Program-made: the position numbers and the translations under genes
Source of the DNA: RGIG2094 sp045660065
GTDB lineage: Bacteria > Bacillota > Clostridia > RGIG6154
DNA length: 33,457 nucleotides
Reading direction: 5' to 3'
Assembly: GCA_045660065.1 (NCBI GenBank)
Contig: JAZRDC010000091.1
Span: 1 to 33,457 of the forward strand
Shown here: piece by piece, positions 30,164 to 33,457 of the stretch
Layout: the number at the start of each line of letters is the position of its first letter
Position numbering within the stretch: the stretch's first letter is position 1
Notes under the pieces: model-generated
What the model was told of the DNA's origin: nothing
What the model saw: only the letters and a program-made list of their open reading frames with translations
Databases searched by the model: none

Positions 30164-31522
30164 ATGATAGATACATATGAAATTCTTGAAACCATCAAGA
30201 TGATAAAAAAAGAAAATCTTGATATCAGAACAATCACAATGGGTATTTCACTTATAGATTGCAGCAGCGAAAGTGTTGAAAAAACCTGTGAAAACATCTA
30301 TAACAAGATAACAAAATATGCAAAAGACCTTGTGAAAACAGGAGAAGATATAGAAAAAGAGTATGGAATTCCGATTATCAACAAAAGAATTTCAGTAACT
30401 CCCGTATCACTTTTAACTCCTGCAAATAAAAAAGAAGATTATGTTGAGTACGCAAAAACTCTTGATAAGGCGGCCCAAGAACTTGGAGTTAACTTTATCG
30501 GCGGATATTCTGCTCTCGTGCAGAAAGGTTACACCGACAAAGAAAAAATGTTTATTGACTCTATCCCGATGGCACTTTCAACAACTTCAAGACTTTGCTC
30601 ATCAGTAAATATCGGAAGCACAAAAGCGGGCATAAATATGGACGCAGTTTACCATGTTGGTAAAGTGGTAAAAGAGTGCGCTGAACTTACAAAAGACAAC
30701 AATGCAATGGCTTGTGCAAAATTTGTTGTGTTCTGCAATGCCGTAGAGGACAATCCGTTTATGGCAGGCGCATTCCACGGTGTTTCAGAGGGCGAATGCG
30801 TTATAAATGTCGGCGTTAGCGGACCGGGCGTTGTAAAATGCGAAATTGAAAAGTACCCTGACGCAGATTTTCTTGAACTTGCAGAAATCATTAAAAAGAC
30901 AGCATTTAAGATTACAAGAGTAGGTCAGATGGTAGCACGCGAGGCTGCAAAACGCCTTGGCGTACCTTTCGGCATCGTGGACCTTTCATTGGCACCGACT
31001 CCTGCAATCGGAGACAGCGTTGCTTATATATTAGAAGAAATGGGACTTGAAAAGTGCGGAACTCATGGAACAACCGCAGCCCTTGCCCTTCTTAACGATG
31101 CAGTTAAAAAAGGCGGCGTAATGGCATCAAGTTCGGTTGGCGGACTTTCAGGTGCATTTATTCCTGTCAGCGAAGATGCGGGAATGATTGCGGCGGCAGA
31201 GTGCGGAGCGCTTTCCCTTTCAAAACTTGAAGCAATGACCTGCGTATGTTCTGTAGGTCTTGATATGATTGCAGTTCCGGGCGATACAACTGCTGAAACA
31301 ATTTCAGCAATCATCGCAGACGAAGCGGCAATCGGAATGATAAATCAGAAAACCACGGCGGTAAGAATAATTCCTGCCCCGGGAACAAAAAAAGGCGATA
31401 TGGTGGAATTCGGCGGACTTTTGGGTGAAGCCCCTGTTATGGAAGTATCAAGTTGGGGTGCTGAAAAATTCATCAGACGCGGAGGCAGAATTCCTGCGCC
31501 AATCCATAGTTTGAAGAACTAA
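30164..31522 (+). CDS. PFL-family protein (DUF711/UPF0210)
   Basis: A 452-aa cytoplasmic protein of the UPF0210 family, which belongs structurally to the glycyl-radical/pyruvate-formate-lyase-like fold group. Conserved stretches: ETIKMIKKENLDIRTITMGI at the start, NKRISVTPVSL, FIGGYSALVQKG, AGAFHGVSEGECVINVGVSGPG, VDLSLAPTPAIGDSV, and VPGDTTAETISAIIADE near the C-terminus. No catalytic reaction has been established for the family to my knowledge. AAGGGGTGATTGT precedes the ATG. Always read with its ACT neighbour; the lipoprotein gene follows closely. Confidence 0.9.
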   Translation: MIDTYEILETIKMIKKENLDIRTITMGISLIDCSSESVEKTCENIYNKITKYAKDLVKTGEDIEKEYGIPIINKRISVTPVSLLTPANKKEDYVEYAKTLDKAAQELGVNFIGGYSALVQKGYTDKEKMFIDSIPMALSTTSRLCSSVNIGSTKAGINMDAVYHVGKVVKECAELTKDNNAMACAKFVVFCNAVEDNPFMAGAFHGVSEGECVINVGVSGPGVVKCEIEKYPDADFLELAEIIKKTAFKITRVGQMVAREAAKRLGVPFGIVDLSLAPTPAIGDSVAYILEEMGLEKCGTHGTTAALALLNDAVKKGGVMASSSVGGLSGAFIPVSEDAGMIAAAECGALSLSKLEAMTCVCSVGLDMIAVPGDTTAETISAIIADEAAIGMINQKTTAVRIIPAPGTKKGDMVEFGGLLGEAPVMEVSSWGAEKFIRRGGRIPAPIHSLKN

Positions 31523-31534
31523 AGGAGAATGGAA

Positions 31535-31939
31535 ATGAAAAAAATAATTGCGATTTTAATGTGTGCATTACTTGTTTTTTGTGCATCTTGCGGAAAAAAG
31601 GACGAGCCTGAAAAAGTTCAGGAAAACAAAGTTGAAAATGTAACAAAAGATATTGATAAAAAAATCGCTGAAAACCCTGCAGAGATAGACGAAAATGACA
31701 TTTCTGCTGCAAGAGAATCAGCAAAAGAAATTGAACAGCAACTTAAAGAAAAAGCAGGAACAGTGGCAGAAGAAGATGTAGAAGAATATCAGAATCAGCA
31801 GGTTTCTGTTGCTATCTTACAGCAGGGACTTGATGCTTTGGAAGCCGCTAAAGAAGCAGGGGACGAAGAAGCAATAAAACAAGCCCAGCAGATGATAGAA
31901 ATGGCAAAATCATTGTGGGATTTCAAGAAGGAAGAATAA
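31535..31939 (+). CDS. Small acidic lipoprotein
   Basis: A 134-aa exported protein. Signal MKKIIAILMCALLVFCAS then Cys, with a lipobox CASC that has Cys instead of Leu at -3. The mature part is hydrophilic, rich in Glu, Lys, Ala and Gln, and predicted helical or coiled-coil (for example EIEQQLKEKAGTVAEEDVEE). I do not recognise a domain. I choose ATG 31535, 7 nt after AAGGAG; the in-frame ATG at 31529 is only 1 nt from it. It lies between the PFL and LCP genes in the same operon, and would be a substrate of Lgt. Confidence 0.75.
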   Translation: MKKIIAILMCALLVFCASCGKKDEPEKVQENKVENVTKDIDKKIAENPAEIDENDISAARESAKEIEQQLKEKAGTVAEEDVEEYQNQQVSVAILQQGLDALEAAKEAGDEEAIKQAQQMIEMAKSLWDFKKEE

Positions 31940-31955
31940 TCAGAAGGTGTTTTAA

Positions 31956-32816
31956 TTGAATTTAAGAAAATTTTTCAAAACATTTATCACAGCCACACTT
32001 ATCCTTTGTGCGATAATAGCAGTTGTGCTTTTTGTAAAGATGCTTTTTTCGGACATTGGTTCGGGCAAAAAATCAGAAGCGCTTGACGATTATGAAAGAG
32101 GCGCACGAAAAAATATTCTGGTTCTCGGAACAGATAAAAGCGGACTTCGTTCTGATGTAATGATGGTTTTCTCATTCTCACAGAAAGAGAAAAATATAAA
32201 TTCTGTGTCAATTCCGAGAGATACAAGAGTTAAACTTTACGGAAGATATCAGAAAATCAATTCAGCCCTTTCAATCGGGGAAGAAGACCTTGCAATCCAG
32301 GCTGTAAAAGAGATAACCGGAATTCCGATTCACGAATTTGTGAAAGTGAATTTTCAGGCGGTTTCCGATGTGGTGGACGCAGTAGACGGTGTTGAGTTTA
32401 ACGTGCCTCAGCGTATGAGATATAGAGATCCTTATCAGGACTTGGTGATTGACCTTGAAGAAGGGCCACAACTCTTAGACGGCGACCACGCACTGCAACT
32501 TTTAAGATTTCGTCAGTACCCAATGGGGGATTTGCAGAGAGTGCAGGTTCAGCAGGAGTTCTTAAGAGAAGCGTTTAAGCAGAAACTCAAATTGAAGTAT
32601 GTTTTAAAAGCGGGTAAAATCTTTGAAGCAATAGAAGAAAACATTACATCAAGCCTTACAGTTGCAGATGTAACAAAACTTGCCCGTCAGGTAATGGCAA
32701 GCGGAACTGATGGAATAAATTCCTTGGAATTGCCTTCATACATATCTCCAAGCGGAACATATGTAATAGTAGACGATAGTGAAATAGAAAGTTTTGTTCA
32801 ACAAAACTTCAAGTAA
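31956..32816 (+). CDS. LytR-CpsA-Psr (LCP) family protein
   Basis: A 286-aa membrane-anchored protein: one N-terminal TM (about residues 9-30), then an extracellular LCP domain (about 45-215). Seen: NILVLGTDKSGLRSDVMMVFSF, VSIPRDTRV (the pyrophosphate-contacting Arg), VVDAVDGVEFNVP, and GDHALQLLRFRQYPMGDLQRVQVQQEFL, all conserved in the family. LCP enzymes transfer undecaprenyl-linked glycopolymers (teichoic acid, capsule or related) onto peptidoglycan. TTG start at 31956 with AGAAGGTG upstream, 16 bp after the lipoprotein gene. Last gene of the operon. Confidence 0.92.
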   Translation: MNLRKFFKTFITATLILCAIIAVVLFVKMLFSDIGSGKKSEALDDYERGARKNILVLGTDKSGLRSDVMMVFSFSQKEKNINSVSIPRDTRVKLYGRYQKINSALSIGEEDLAIQAVKEITGIPIHEFVKVNFQAVSDVVDAVDGVEFNVPQRMRYRDPYQDLVIDLEEGPQLLDGDHALQLLRFRQYPMGDLQRVQVQQEFLREAFKQKLKLKYVLKAGKIFEAIEENITSSLTVADVTKLARQVMASGTDGINSLELPSYISPSGTYVIVDDSEIESFVQQNFK

Positions 32817-32848
32817 AAAAGATGAGCGTAAATGCTCATCTTTTTTTT
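32814..32848 (+). terminator. Terminator of the hom...LCP operon
   Basis: GATGAGC (32821-32827) and GCTCATC (32834-32840) extended by A/T pairs, followed by eight T. It overlaps the LCP stop codon. Confidence 0.92.
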
Positions 32849-32878
32849 GAAATTATACATTATTTTTGCGTGTTTTTC

Positions 32879-32907
32879 TTGACAAGCGGGAGCACGGATG
32901 TTATAAT
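32879..32907 (+). promoter_or_regulatory. Consensus promoter of the right-edge gene
   Basis: TTGACA (32879-32884), 17-nt spacer, TATAAT (32902-32907). Perfect sigma-A consensus; predicted start about 32914. Confidence 0.92.
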
Positions 32908-32913
32908 TATTTT

Positions 32914-33145
32914 ATCTATAATATACAATGCATATTTTGTCTTGTGTATTGTAAAATGAGTCTGATGTTTTACTGAGGCGAAAGGTAAAACAAATGGCTC
33001 AGAATATGTGTTTTTATGGTTTTTTAAGTTGTTTTTATCCAACGTTAATGCCCTTTCTGAGGAGAGAAAGCAATTAGAAAATCTAAAATACAAACATCTT
33101 AGTATTACATAATTAAAAAAATAAAAAAAAGGGGAAATGATTAAC
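32914..33145 (+). promoter_or_regulatory. Long structured 5' leader with a possible pseudoknot
   Basis: About 230 nt without a gene between the promoter and ATG 33146. ACAATGCA (32925-32932) pairs with TGTATTGT (32945-32952) with one G-U. GTTTTAC (32967-32973) pairs with GTAAAAC (32985-32991), and its loop TGAG (32974-32977) can pair with CTCA (32998-33001) to form an H-type pseudoknot. The remainder is AT-rich, with no terminator hairpin before the start. It does not match a riboswitch consensus I know. It may be a regulatory leader or an mRNA-stabilising element. Confidence 0.45.
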
Positions 33146-33457
33146 ATGAAAAAATGTTTATCACTTTTAATTGCGCTTTCAATGGTGTTAGCAATGTGTG
33201 TTCTCCCTGTTTCAGCGGATGAAGCTACATGGTATACACTTCCTGAAGGTGCAGAATTGATCCTTGCTGAAGACTTTGAATCTGGTTATACAACAGATAC
33301 AAACCTTTTTGATGAAGGAACAGTTGTTATTGAAAAAGATGGTAGAAAAGTGTTGCAGCTTCGTAACAGTAAAAAACTTGCAGAAGATGTTGCTTCAGCA
33401 AAAATCAAAGCAGTAGACGGTTTTACAGGCAATGCTCTTGAAGTTGTTTCAACAAAC
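33146..33457 (+). CDS. N-terminal part of a secreted protein, cut by the window edge
   Basis: The frame is open for 104 codons from ATG 33146 to the edge, so no stop is visible. It starts MKKCLSLLIALSMVLAMC and continues to a likely signal-peptidase site after VSA (about residue 25). The mature start, DEATWYTLPEGAELILAEDFESGY, resembles the opening of a beta-sandwich (EDFE-type) extracellular domain. AAAAGGGGAAATGA precedes the ATG. A perfect promoter and long leader suggest an abundant exported protein, possibly of the same large-surface-protein class as the gene ending at position 112 (inference). Confidence 0.8.
   Translation, partial: MKKCLSLLIALSMVLAMCVLPVSADEATWYTLPEGAELILAEDFESGYTTDTNLFDEGTVVIEKDGRKVLQLRNSKKLAEDVASAKIKAVDGFTGNALEVVSTN

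Overview
The window looks like chromosomal DNA of an AT-rich, Gram-positive Clostridia-type bacterium (Firmicutes/Bacillota). I cannot name a genus. The evidence is: GGAGG-type ribosome binding sites with frequent TTG starts; many sigma-A promoters with 17-bp spacing; a copper-amine-oxidase-N/AMIN/Amidase_3 cell wall amidase; an FtsEX-murein hydrolase-CtpA cluster; paired YmfF/YmfH-like M16 proteins; and the PFL (UPF0210)/ACT pair.

Layout. 1-112: tail of a gene running in from the left, probably a secreted protein. 295-1899: ATP-type PEP carboxykinase with its own promoter, a structured 3' region and a terminator. 2158-2999: divergent XRE repressor and SLOG/DUF1273 gene sharing a palindromic operator. 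3339-6385: YbaK deacylase, secreted cell wall amidase and intracellular subtilisin; the subtilisin's ribosome binding site lies inside a terminator hairpin. 6388-6533: consensus promoter and candidate structured small RNA or leader. 6610-7434: polysaccharide deacetylase. 7518-8383: two tRNA-Ser genes, a displaced tRNA-Ser 3' end, and two copies of a GC-rich structured repeat. 8489-11244: PHP-domain protein coupled to a fused histidine-phosphatase/metallophosphoesterase with degenerate motifs. 11290-13089 (minus): beta-lactamase-fold hydrolase, tRNA-Tyr, tRNA-Thr. 13188-18151 (minus): PucR/CdaR-like regulator, ftsE, ftsX, M23 hydrolase, ctpA, arranged as one operon for septal wall hydrolysis. 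18291-21640 (minus): two M16 proteins and lgt. 21783-22379: XRE regulator with a non-catalytic S24-like tail. 22421-23791 (minus): murC. 24044-32816 (plus): one tightly packed run of hom, lysC, a P-type-ATPase-like membrane protein, rlmB, ACT protein, PFL protein, lipoprotein and LCP protein, closed by a terminator. 32879-33457: consensus promoter, a leader of about 230 nt with a possible pseudoknot, and the start of a secreted protein cut by the window edge.

Most genes are housekeeping: gluconeogenesis, cell wall synthesis and remodelling, aspartate-family amino acids, tRNA, protein maturation. The most unusual items are the 876-aa P-type ATPase homologue that has lost the phosphorylated Asp and other catalytic motifs, the tandem structured repeat at tRNA-Ser with base-pair covariation between its copies, and the promoter-driven three-hairpin RNA candidate at 6423-6533. 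There is no CRISPR array, transposase, integrase or phage gene in view.
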